From: Paludibaculum fermentans_A
GTDB lineage: Bacteria; Acidobacteriota; Terriglobia; Bryobacterales; Bryobacteraceae
Direction of reading: 5' to 3'
NCBI RefSeq assembly: GCF_051172195.1
Contig: NZ_JBPJAQ010000001.1
Location: forward strand, 2,046,001 to 2,110,000
DNA length: 64,000 nucleotides
Below the pieces are notes generated by a model. The model did not search any database, was not told the DNA's origin, and saw nothing but the letters and a program-made list of their open reading frames with translations. Positions 1 through 8,573 of this stretch are shown one piece after another. How positions within the stretch are numbered: the stretch's first letter is position 1; each line of letters begins with the position of its first letter. The position numbers and the translations under genes were made by a program.

Positions 1-380
1 ATCTTCGCTTCCGGCGAAACCGCGGCATACACATCGTTCTTTGTCCCGGCCGCCAGCGCATACACCGCGCCGCCTTCCAACGTCGCGAGAGTCCGTCCCT
101 TGCCTTGCGCGTCGATGGCGAAGACCTTGCCATCCGCGCCGCCCGCGAAGACCTCGCCCTTTGCGTTGGAGACCGCGCACCACAGGTGCGGCACTCCAGC
201 GTCAAAGACCTCTTTCCATGTCGGCGCCAAGCTCAGCCGGCCCTCACTCGAAAGCGCCAGCCCTTTCAGCTTGCCCTTCTCGAACTCGGCCGATTCACTC
301 TGCGTCCACGTCTTCGTCTCAACGGCAAACGCAGAGACAGCGGCCAGCGCCGCGGGCAATATCCAAAATCTGATCTTCAT
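1..380 (-). CDS. Secreted propeller-like protein, N-terminal part (cut by window edge)
   Basis: Reading leftward from an ATG at 380 the frame stays open to the window edge (126 codons), so only the N-terminus is seen. It begins MKIRFWILPAALAAVSAFA, a clear Sec signal peptide. Downstream are short blade-like strands (GEVFAGGADGKVFAIDAQG, GGAVYALAAGTKNDVYAA) as in WD40 or PQQ-type beta-propellers. It starts 15 bases after the stop of the S55 peptidase gene, so the two are probably one transcript. The protein is likely exported. Function is unknown; the propeller assignment is inference from repeat rhythm. Confidence 0.6.
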   Translation of the reverse strand, partial: MKIRFWILPAALAAVSAFAVETKTWTQSESAEFEKGKLKGLALSSEGRLSLAPTWKEVFDAGVPHLWCAVSNAKGEVFAGGADGKVFAIDAQGKGRTLATLEGGAVYALAAGTKNDVYAAVSPEAK

Positions 381-395
381 GTGTTCTGAGGCCTT

Positions 396-2279
396 CTACT
401 TCACCGTGAAGCGCAGGGCGGCGTTGCCGCTCACAACCTGGTCGAATGGGATCGATTCCACCAGATGCGCTGTTTCTGCGGTCGCCGCCATCGGGCGTCC
501 GCCCCTTCCGGACTGCATCACGTTTAACACCGACGTCGGTACGTCCGCCAGCGCCCGGTCGTCGGCGTACACCGTCGGCCGCGGATCCACCAGCGATACA
601 TACAACCGGTCGTTCGATCGTTCCTGATTGATCAGCGAGACTGTCTGCGTCAGGTCCAGCGTGCGATTCATCATGCCCGCCATCAACTGTGTACGGTTCA
701 ATGTGTCCGAGTCGCTCAGCAGCAGCCGGTGGTCGCCCCGCGTCATGCTCTCCGGCACTTTCACCTTGAAGTCGCGCAGCACCCGCTCGCCGCGCCATGG
801 ACGCAGCGCCACTTTGCCCGTCAGTTCTCCACCCGGCGAAACTTCCGAGCTGTCCAGCCACGCGCTCTCCACCGTCGTCATTCGCCGCTCCGCATGCATC
901 TCCACTACGACTTCCACGTGTTTCACCTTCGGAATCTCACGCGGATTCGAGAACAGCCGGCTGAACTTCTCCGCCCACCACGAGCCGATCTGCATCGGCG
1001 CCGGCATCGGCGAATCACCGCTCACCACCGTCGTACTCGCCTGCAGCGTCTCCAGCCCGTCGAATTCCACTTTGCCATTCAACTTGAACGTGGCCTCATC
1101 CGCCGCCGCCGAGTTGATGTCGTTCAGCGTATTGAACGTCGTCAGCATCATCAGGAACGGAGTCCACTTCGGGTGAATGAACGCATCGAAGTGATACTTC
1201 TTCTCCACTATCGGGCCGCCTGGCATCGGCTGTACCCGCACCTTCAAATCCACCGGAATCGTCGTGGCCGACGCACCCAACTCGCCCATAATGCCGGAAT
1301 GCCGGTCCTGGTACAGTGCGCCCGCAATCTCCGTCGCATTCGCGAATTTGTTCGGTTGGAACGCCGAGCTCAGCACCATCAGCACTTCACCCTTGCTCAT
1401 CGGCATGCTCAACGGACCCAGGTTGAAGAAGCTGTGCCCAAAACCCAGCACCCGCTTGCCATCGTTATAGGTGACCGTGCCCAGGCCCGTGATACTCATG
1501 TCGCCGGAAACCAGCACCCCCGCGATCGCCTCACCCGGCTGCAGCGCATTCTGCCACCCGGCGGCAGGCTTCGAAGAGGTCACGGCGCCGGCTGCTCCGC
1601 CCTGCACCGCGGTGATGCCCATCTGGTCGAAATACGGTTTGAACTCGCGCAGCGTGGCTTCGTTGAAGCCCGAGAATGTCAACGGGGTGTCGATCTGCAC
1701 CAGCCGCGCGGAAGGGTCCAGCAACGAAGCCGGAGGAGTCAGCTCCGCCCGCGCCGTCGGCTGCTGCGGTGACTTCGGATTCGCCGGCCGCGTCTCGTCA
1801 ATCGCGTTGATCTCCAGCATCTGCTCGATCGGTGTGATGCCGCAGATCGCGTCCGGGGAGAACACACTGATGCGCAGCGCAATCGCACCCACCAGCTTCC
1901 CGTCAATATAGACTGGGCTCCCACTCATGCCGCCGGCTACATTCGTCTTCGCGGCCTTACCGCCCAGCTTGGCCAGGATCACATCCTGCCGCGGACCCCA
2001 GGCGTTCTTCCACGGACCAATGATCTCCACCGGAATCGCCTCCGGTTCTGTGCCCTGGAATACGGTCCACGCGATGCCGTGCATGCCGGCTTTGACTTCC
2101 GACGCGCGCATGATGGGCACAGGGCCGGCTTTGGGCCGTGCCGGTATGGTTGCGGGCAGTGTGGGCGCTTCGCCGTAAGGCGAGTGGACGGACGCGGATC
2201 GAACGGGCGGCGCAGTCTGCGCACAAACCGGGATGACCAGTGACACGGCGCCCAGTAACGCCGCGCAGAGCTGCTTCAT
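396..2279 (-). CDS. SpoIVB peptidase S55 domain protein (secreted)
   Basis: A 627-residue protein with a signal peptide ending near VCAQ. Residues about 60-180 match peptidase family S55, the SpoIVB serine peptidases: the segment GMHGIAWTVFQGTEPE, then GGMSGSPVYIDGKLVGA, which carries the likely nucleophile serine in GMSGSP. In Bacillus SpoIVB is a sporulation signalling protease; here no sporulation genes are in sight and the remaining 440 residues are a long beta-rich extension, so the role must differ, probably periplasmic processing or quality control. It is the first gene of a likely pair with the propeller-like gene downstream. The ATG at 2279 is chosen because it directly precedes the signal peptide. 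Confidence 0.85.
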   Translation of the reverse strand: MKQLCAALLGAVSLVIPVCAQTAPPVRSASVHSPYGEAPTLPATIPARPKAGPVPIMRASEVKAGMHGIAWTVFQGTEPEAIPVEIIGPWKNAWGPRQDVILAKLGGKAAKTNVAGGMSGSPVYIDGKLVGAIALRISVFSPDAICGITPIEQMLEINAIDETRPANPKSPQQPTARAELTPPASLLDPSARLVQIDTPLTFSGFNEATLREFKPYFDQMGITAVQGGAAGAVTSSKPAAGWQNALQPGEAIAGVLVSGDMSITGLGTVTYNDGKRVLGFGHSFFNLGPLSMPMSKGEVLMVLSSAFQPNKFANATEIAGALYQDRHSGIMGELGASATTIPVDLKVRVQPMPGGPIVEKKYHFDAFIHPKWTPFLMMLTTFNTLNDINSAAADEATFKLNGKVEFDGLETLQASTTVVSGDSPMPAPMQIGSWWAEKFSRLFSNPREIPKVKHVEVVVEMHAERRMTTVESAWLDSSEVSPGGELTGKVALRPWRGERVLRDFKVKVPESMTRGDHRLLLSDSDTLNRTQLMAGMMNRTLDLTQTVSLINQERSNDRLYVSLVDPRPTVYADDRALADVPTSVLNVMQSGRGGRPMAATAETAHLVESIPFDQVVSGNAALRFTVK

Positions 2280-2455
2280 GTGGGGGAGGTCCCTTTCCAG
2301 CCGATGTCGGATACTTTCATTATCCGTTACATTGGACGTCGGCGGAGGGTGTTCCGGTATCGCTTACTTTACGAGCTAAAGTCCTACCCGGACCTATCTC
2401 TCAATGGGAGGGCTCCATCGTACCTGAGCCAGGAGGAGTGTCGACCGCTGTCCCC

Positions 2456-2485
2456 CCCGGCCCCACAGTAAGCCTCCGGGCCGGG
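2456..2485 (-). terminator. GC-rich hairpin after the hemerythrin gene
   Basis: CCCGGCCC and GGGCCGGG form an 8-bp perfect stem with a 14-base loop, 24 bases downstream of the hemerythrin stop. No U-run follows on either strand, so it is only a weak candidate terminator. The rest of 2280-2508 shows nothing recognisable beyond the upstream region of the peptidase gene. Confidence 0.3.
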
Positions 2486-2508
2486 CACTCCCCTTTCCAG
2501 TTCGCAGC

Positions 2509-2931
2509 TTACTTCCCCATCGCCGCCACCATGTGCGTCGTGTAAGCCCTGTCTTCCTGCATGATGTGCTGCGTGAGCCAATCCCTCAGGAAATCCATCA
2601 CCGTCACCGACATCGTCAGGGAGCCTGAGGTGTACTCCTGGTGGAACTTGTTCAGCTTCGCCTCGAATCCACGGTGCTGGGCTTCCTGCGTCAGAATCTT
2701 GGGGTACGAATGCCGCACCAGCAGCTCCTCTTCAAACTTGAAGTGGTACTTGGTGTACTCTTCGAGGTCCACCAGTACTGAATTGATCACAGTCTTGCCC
2801 TTCCCTTGGAGCATGGCGTCCTGCAGGCGATTGATGATCTCAACCAGCCGCTTGTGTTGCGCGTCAATCTCCGGCACCTGGACAGAATAGGCCTCTTTCC
2901 AGGGGAACCATACGTTGGTGGTGGCTTGCAT
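2509..2931 (-). CDS. Bacteriohemerythrin (copy 1)
   Basis: A 140-residue single-domain hemerythrin, a four-helix bundle holding a non-heme di-iron site that binds O2. The ligand signature is complete: PEIDAQHKRLVE (His), YHFKFEEELL (His and Glu), QHRGFEAKLNKFH (two His) and QHIMQEDRAY (His and Asp). The start MQATTNVWFPWKEAYSV aligns with the neighbouring paralogue. There is no signal peptide, so it is cytosolic. Likely roles are oxygen sensing, storage or delivery. It is transcribed alone, 261 bases downstream of the second copy, and both carry the same 17-bp motif about 70-87 bases before the start. Confidence 0.92.
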   Translation of the reverse strand: MQATTNVWFPWKEAYSVQVPEIDAQHKRLVEIINRLQDAMLQGKGKTVINSVLVDLEEYTKYHFKFEEELLVRHSYPKILTQEAQHRGFEAKLNKFHQEYTSGSLTMSVTVMDFLRDWLTQHIMQEDRAYTTHMVAAMGK

Positions 2932-3000
2932 GTGTCTCAGATCGTCAGCAGCCTTACACTGCTCTAGTGCATGTTTTTAAATAGTATAAAGAGGGCTAAA

Positions 3001-3017
3001 TATCATTAGATAGGTTA
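3001..3017 (-). promoter_or_regulatory. Shared motif upstream of hemerythrin copy 1
   Basis: On the coding strand TAACCTATCTAATGATA lies 70-86 bases before the ATG at 2931. The same 17-mer, with two substitutions, sits at the matching distance before copy 2. It lies in an AT-rich stretch (2970-3020) and could be a promoter core or an operator for a common regulator. Confidence 0.5.
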
Positions 3018-3192
3018 TGCTGGTACTGCGTCTAATCTGGTTATTCGTGCCACTCAGGGCGTCTTCTCGAATCTAAAGCGATGAAAGCAAATGGTGACAA
3101 GCCCGGAATCATGCCGGCCCTGCCGGTCCAGGACTCCGGGCACTGCGCTGGATGTGGATCTGGTCAAAAGGTGCGATCAGCGCGGAAAAGTC

Positions 3193-3615
3193 TCAATTGC
3201 TGAATGCCTTGACGAGGTGCGCGGAATACGCCTGGTCTTCCTGCATGATGTGCTGCGTCAGCCAGTCCTTCATGAACTCCATCACCTGCACCGACATCGT
3301 GATGGACCCGGAACGGTATTCCTCGCGGAGTTGCGTCAGCTTCCCGATAAACCCTCTGTGCTGCGCTTCGTGCCCGATCAGCCTGGAGTAGCCGTGCTTG
3401 GCCAATAGCTGTTCTTCGAAGGCGAAATGGGTCCTCGTGTACTCGTCCAGATCATTCAGGACCGACTCAATCACGGCCTTGCCCTGCCCCTGGAGCATTG
3501 CGTCCTGTAAACGGTTGATCAATTCAACCAGGCGCTTGTGTTGCGCATCGATCTCTGGCACCCGAACGGAGTAGGCATCCTTCCAGGGAAACCAGGTTGT
3601 GGCTTGTGCTTGCAT
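3193..3615 (-). CDS. Bacteriohemerythrin (copy 2)
   Basis: A 140-residue paralogue of the gene at 2509-2931 with all di-iron ligands kept: PEIDAQHKRLVE, RTHFAFEEQLLAKH, EAQHRGFIGKL and TQHIMQEDQAY. I start it at the ATG at 3615 (MQAQATTWFPWKDAY), which aligns with copy 1 and has GGGAAG just upstream. A GTG at 3651 would add 12 residues of unrelated sequence. The two genes are in the same orientation and look like a local duplication, though each keeps its own upstream region. Expected to be a cytosolic O2-binding protein. Confidence 0.9.
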   Translation of the reverse strand: MQAQATTWFPWKDAYSVRVPEIDAQHKRLVELINRLQDAMLQGQGKAVIESVLNDLDEYTRTHFAFEEQLLAKHGYSRLIGHEAQHRGFIGKLTQLREEYRSGSITMSVQVMEFMKDWLTQHIMQEDQAYSAHLVKAFSN

Positions 3616-3685
3616 TGTCTTCCCATCGGCGCGAGCCGCAGGCAGCTTCACTCATATCAGGACTTTAAGTTCTGAATCAGCCGCT

Positions 3686-3702
3686 TATCTTTGGATAGGT
3701 TA
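3686..3702 (-). promoter_or_regulatory. Shared motif upstream of hemerythrin copy 2
   Basis: On the coding strand TAACCTATCCAAAGATA lies 71-87 bases before the ATG at 3615. It differs from the copy at 3001-3017 at two positions only, while the sequence around it has diverged. Confidence 0.5.
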
Positions 3703-3826
3703 ATCCGCCTTCAACAACCCTTGGAGCCGGTTCGAGCCGCAGGCAACCCGGGCAGTCTCCCCGGTTTCCGCTACACTGGAATCAACAGGCTCTGAACTTC
3801 GTCAGTAAGTCCTTTCTTTTCAGCTT

Positions 3827-3915
3827 GCCCGGGTGGCGAAACTGGCAGACGCAACGGACTTAAAATCCGTTGACCCGAAAGGGTCGTGCGGGTTCGATCC
3901 CCGCCCCGGGCACCA
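3827..3915 (+). tRNA. tRNA-Leu (anticodon UAA)
   Basis: The acceptor stem GCCCGGG (3827-3833) pairs with CCCGGGC (3905-3911), followed by discriminator A and an encoded CCA (3913-3915). The anticodon stem ACGGA/TCCGT encloses a seven-base loop with TAA at 3861-3863. The long variable arm (TGACCCGAAAGGGTCGT region) marks a class II tRNA, and the T arm has TTCGATC between GCGGG and CCCGC. It decodes UUA and UUG. A possible -10 (TACACT) lies about 55 bases upstream in the sequence CGCTACACTGG. Confidence 0.96.
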
Positions 3916-4087
3916 ACCACCTCTTCTTCCCTCGCAAGCTTCCCCTCCACCGCCTCTCCTCTGCCCGTCTTCCCCCTGGAAGCCCTTTCAAAGAACCCTG
4001 CCTATCGACCGCTCCCATCGCCCCGTGCACCTGCCCCGCTTTCTCGATAGAATACCCAGGAATCTTCGCAGTCCTTCTGGAGGCCCT

Positions 4088-5653
<1,566 letters not shown>

Positions 5654-5659
5654 CAAGGC

Positions 5660-5685
5660 GCGCCCGGACTCACGGGTCCGGGCGC
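5660..5685 (+). terminator. Hairpin after the GH51 gene
   Basis: GCGCCCGGAC (5660-5669) and GTCCGGGCGC (5676-5685) form a perfect 10-bp stem with a six-base loop, starting 7 bases after the stop. There is no T-run, so termination may be imperfect. It separates the GH51 gene from the dehydrogenase 14 bases later. Confidence 0.6.
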
Positions 5686-5698
5686 TATCCTGGCTAAC

Positions 5699-6430
5699 AT
5701 GTCGTCACACAGTTTGCTCGGGAAGACCGCCATCGTCACCGGCGCGTCGCGTGGCATCGGGCGCGCCATCGCCTCCAGCCTGGCCTCCGCCGGAGCTCGC
5801 GTCGTTATCAACTACACTCGCTCCGCCGCCGATGCCGAATCCCTCGCGGCCGAAACTGGCGGCCTCGCCGTCCAGGCCGACGTCTCCGTGGTAGCCGACA
5901 TCCGCCGCCTATTCGACACCGCCGAATCCACCCTCGGTCCCGTCGACTTCCTCATCAACAATGCCGGCGTCGCAAACTTCCAGCCCGTCGCGCCATCCAC
6001 TGAGGAACAGTTCGACCAGGTTTTCTCCGTCAACGCCCGCGGCACTTACTTCTGCTGCCGCGAAGCGGCCCTCCGCCTCCGCAACGGCGGCCGCATCGTC
6101 TCAATCTCCACCGGAGCCACAGTCTCCAGCCCCGCCGGCGGAGCCATCTATTGCGGCAGTAAGGCCGCCATCGAGCAGTTCACCCGCGTCCTGGCCCGCG
6201 AACTCGGCCCCCGCGGCATCACCGTCAACACCGTCTCCCCTGGCTTCACCGACACGGATATGTTGAACCAGTTCCCCCCGCTCGTGGCCATGGCCGCCGG
6301 TATGTCGCCTCTTGGGCGCGTAGGCCAGCCCGCCGACGTAGCCGAAGTCGTGGCTTGGCTCTGTTCAGAGGAAGCCCGCTGGATCACCGGCCAGAACGTC
6401 CAGGCCGGCGGTGGCGCCAGCATGGTCTAG
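5699..6430 (+). CDS. Short-chain dehydrogenase/reductase (FabG-like)
   Basis: A 243-residue classical SDR with a Rossmann fold. The cofactor motif is TGASRGIGRAI near the N-terminus, with LINNAGV in the middle, and the catalytic Ser-Tyr-Lys set is in ISTGATVS and YCGSKAAIEQF. The basic residue after the glycine motif and NYTRS suggest NADP(H) preference. The tail (TDTDMLNQF, WITGQNVQAGGG) is typical of 3-oxoacyl-ACP reductase-like SDRs, but such enzymes often act on sugars or polyols. Next to a GH51 and a ketose epimerase, a role in pentose or sugar-acid metabolism is as likely as fatty acid synthesis. Confidence 0.88.
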   Translation: MSSHSLLGKTAIVTGASRGIGRAIASSLASAGARVVINYTRSAADAESLAAETGGLAVQADVSVVADIRRLFDTAESTLGPVDFLINNAGVANFQPVAPSTEEQFDQVFSVNARGTYFCCREAALRLRNGGRIVSISTGATVSSPAGGAIYCGSKAAIEQFTRVLARELGPRGITVNTVSPGFTDTDMLNQFPPLVAMAAGMSPLGRVGQPADVAEVVAWLCSEEARWITGQNVQAGGGASMV

Positions 6431-6490
6431 CCGTAGACCCTGACTCGCTCCTCGCCCACCCGCTCGTCCGGGGTGTAGGATGAATCCGTC

Positions 6491-7036
6491 ATGCCCAGCG
6501 TTACGCTATTGCGCGGAGCCGTCGCCGCTGGAGAAGGCGTGGTCCGCCTCGCCCCTAATTTCGCCGAAAACGGAGAACGTTGGATCGCCTCCATCTCCGA
6601 ACCTCACCTCAGTTGCATCGCTATCGGAGCCCGCCGCATCCCCCTCCGCGACGCCTTCGAAAAACTCCCCGACTGGTACCTCGGCGCGCACGCGCCCGGC
6701 TGGAATGTCCTCGCCCGGTGGAGCAACGACGACCTCACCCTCCAGCCCCTCGACGACGTGGAACTCGGCCCCTGCTCCGACCAGTGGAAGTTGCGGCCAG
6801 GCGAGTCTCGCCATCTCCAAGTCAACGGACCCGCGGCGCTGTTCTGCCTCCGCGGCCGGGGCCTTGTCTCCAAGGTCGATATCCAGGCCCCTCACGCCCT
6901 CCACGACGGCAAACTCACGCCCGACGAGCTCTTCATCACCGGCGAGCGCGCCCGCCGCGGTCTCGACATCCTCAATACCAGCGCCGATCAGCCCCTGGAA
7001 CTCCTCCGCATCTTCTCCGGGGACCCCACCGCATGA
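6491..7036 (+). CDS. Hypothetical protein, possibly cupin-like
   Basis: A 181-residue protein with no signal peptide or membrane segment. I do not recognise the family with certainty. The C-terminal strands (DELFITGERARRGLDILN, then PLELLRIF) resemble the last strands of a cupin barrel, but no metal-binding His motif is clear. A TAGGAT box (6476-6481) ends nine bases before the ATG and there is no Shine-Dalgarno, so the mRNA may be leaderless. It lies between an SDR and a sugar epimerase on the same strand and may belong to the same carbohydrate pathway. Confidence 0.7.
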   Translation: MPSVTLLRGAVAAGEGVVRLAPNFAENGERWIASISEPHLSCIAIGARRIPLRDAFEKLPDWYLGAHAPGWNVLARWSNDDLTLQPLDDVELGPCSDQWKLRPGESRHLQVNGPAALFCLRGRGLVSKVDIQAPHALHDGKLTPDELFITGERARRGLDILNTSADQPLELLRIFSGDPTA

Positions 7037-7064
7037 ACCGATGCGATAAGCTCGAAGGCGCCCT

Positions 7065-7175
7065 ATGACAGCCAACGTCATCCCTGGTATCCGGGGCGTC
7101 GGCCCTTTCAATAGCCCGATCGAACCCTGTGCGGGCCGCACCCGCCAGTTTGTGCTCAGCTACCACCCATCCTAA
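7065..7175 (+). CDS. Possible small ORF, 36 residues
   Basis: An ATG at 7065, with AAGG ten bases upstream, opens a 36-codon frame (MTANVIPGIRG...VLSYHPS) that ends 12 bases before the epimerase start. It fills most of the 151-base gap. It has no recognisable motif and could be chance; it could also act as a leader cistron for translational coupling to the epimerase. Confidence 0.25.
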   Translation: MTANVIPGIRGVGPFNSPIEPCAGRTRQFVLSYHPS

Positions 7176-7187
7176 GGACCCCGCATT

Positions 7188-8060
7188 ATGAAATTCGGCA
7201 TCAATACTCTCCTCTGGACCGCCGCATTTGATTTGGACCATCTGCCCCTGCTGGCAAAGATCAAGTCCTGGGGCTTCGACGGAGTGGAGGTTGCCCGGTT
7301 CGCCTTCGACGGCTTCCCCGCGCGCCTCATTCGCGAAGCCGCCCACAACGAAGGTCTCGAAGTGACGTTCTGCTCCGCCCTCACCGGCGACCTCAGCCTC
7401 GTCTCCGACGACCCTTCCATCCGCGATCGCGCCCGCGACTTCGTCAAACGCGGCATCGAAACCGCCGCCGAAATCGGCTCTCCCGTCTTCGTTGGCCCCT
7501 ACCTCTCGCCTGTCGGCTACCTGCCCGGCCGCCGCCGCACCGAGGATGAATGGAAACGCGGCGTCGACGAACTCAAGGCCCTCGCGCCCATCCTGCGCGC
7601 CCACGACGTCACCCTCGCAGTGGAGCCTCTAAACCGCTTCGAAACCTACGTCCTCAACACCGCCGCCGACGGCGCCAAGCTCTGTGCCGAAGTCCACGAT
7701 CCCTACATCGGCATCCTCTTCGATACCTTCCATTCCAATATCGAAGACAAACATGCCGGCGACTCCATCCGTGGCCTCGGCCAGCACGTCGCCCATGTCC
7801 ACACCTGCGAAAACGATCGCGGCATCCCCGGCACCGGCAATGTGGAATGGACCGGCGTCTTCGCCGCCCTGCGCGACACCGGCTACGACGACTGGTGCGT
7901 CATCGAAAGCTTCGGCTCCCGGGTCAAGGAAATCGCGGCCGCGGCCTGCATCTGGCGCGACCTCGCCCCCACCGTCGACTCCATCGCCAGCGAAGGCGTA
8001 GCCTTCCTGCGCGAAGCCGCCGGCCAGGCGATCTCAACCACCGCTGCCCGAGCCGTCTGA
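7188..8060 (+). CDS. Sugar epimerase/isomerase, tagatose/psicose 3-epimerase type
   Basis: A 290-residue TIM-barrel protein of the AP-endonuclease-2/sugar isomerase family, closest in pattern to D-tagatose or D-psicose 3-epimerases. The four metal ligands are visible: Glu in LAVEPLNRFE, Asp in LFDTFHSNIED, His in AHVHTCENDRG and Glu in CVIESFGS. It interconverts ketoses at C3 (or acts on related sugar acids) using Mn2+ or Co2+. AAGGA precedes the ATG. It is last in a likely SDR/hypothetical/epimerase unit and its end overlaps the convergent acetyltransferase gene by 27 bases. Confidence 0.88.
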   Translation: MKFGINTLLWTAAFDLDHLPLLAKIKSWGFDGVEVARFAFDGFPARLIREAAHNEGLEVTFCSALTGDLSLVSDDPSIRDRARDFVKRGIETAAEIGSPVFVGPYLSPVGYLPGRRRTEDEWKRGVDELKALAPILRAHDVTLAVEPLNRFETYVLNTAADGAKLCAEVHDPYIGILFDTFHSNIEDKHAGDSIRGLGQHVAHVHTCENDRGIPGTGNVEWTGVFAALRDTGYDDWCVIESFGSRVKEIAAAACIWRDLAPTVDSIASEGVAFLREAAGQAISTTAARAV

Positions 8061-8570
8061 GTTTGCCCCCAGCCACTCCTCCCGAGTGGTCGTATACACG
8101 ACATGCTCCAGGCCGGCGTGCACCCGCCGGCCCTGGTTGCGCAGCCCGATCCGCTGCATCACCCGCTGCGACGCCTCATTCTCCGGTCGTGTAATCGAGA
8201 TCACACTCGCCAGCCCGCACCGCGCAAACGCATCCCGCAGTGCCGCCTGCCCGGCCTCCGTCGCATACCCCCGCCCCCAATGCACCGGAGCCAGCCACCA
8301 GCCAATCTCCAACTCCTCCATGCCCGTCAGCCGGCCCACCCCCGCAAACCCGATCGTCTCGCGAGTCTCCTTCAGCTCCAGCCTCCAGCGGCATAGACCC
8401 AACTCGGCGTAAAGCGCCACCTGCCTGTCGACAAAGCCGTGAATCTGCTCCGCCGTCATCGGCGCCCCGCCGGTGATATAGCGCATCACCAGCGGATCCG
8501 TGGCCAGCGGCTCCAACAGCCACTCGTCGCCCGCTCGCCACGGCAGCAACTGCAGTCGCTCAGTCTCCAT
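8034..8570 (-). CDS. GNAT family N-acetyltransferase (RimJ/RimL-like)
   Basis: A 178-residue GNAT protein. It opens METERLQLLPWRAGDEW, typical of the RimJ/RimL/SpeG branch, and carries the acetyl-CoA loop region in GWWLAPVHWGRGYATEAG and the late strand ASVISITRPENEASQRVMQRIGL. The substrate is not evident: a ribosomal protein N-terminus, an amino acid or a small amine are all possible. It starts three bases after the stop of the S9 peptidase gene and is therefore probably co-transcribed with it. Confidence 0.88.
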   Translation of the reverse strand: METERLQLLPWRAGDEWLLEPLATDPLVMRYITGGAPMTAEQIHGFVDRQVALYAELGLCRWRLELKETRETIGFAGVGRLTGMEELEIGWWLAPVHWGRGYATEAGQAALRDAFARCGLASVISITRPENEASQRVMQRIGLRNQGRRVHAGLEHVVYTTTREEWLGANSDGSGSGG

Positions 8571-8573
8571 GGA

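Noticed and set aside
2280..2508. Riboswitch upstream of the S55 peptidase
   Set aside because: Some GC-rich inverted pieces are present, but no known riboswitch core could be matched.
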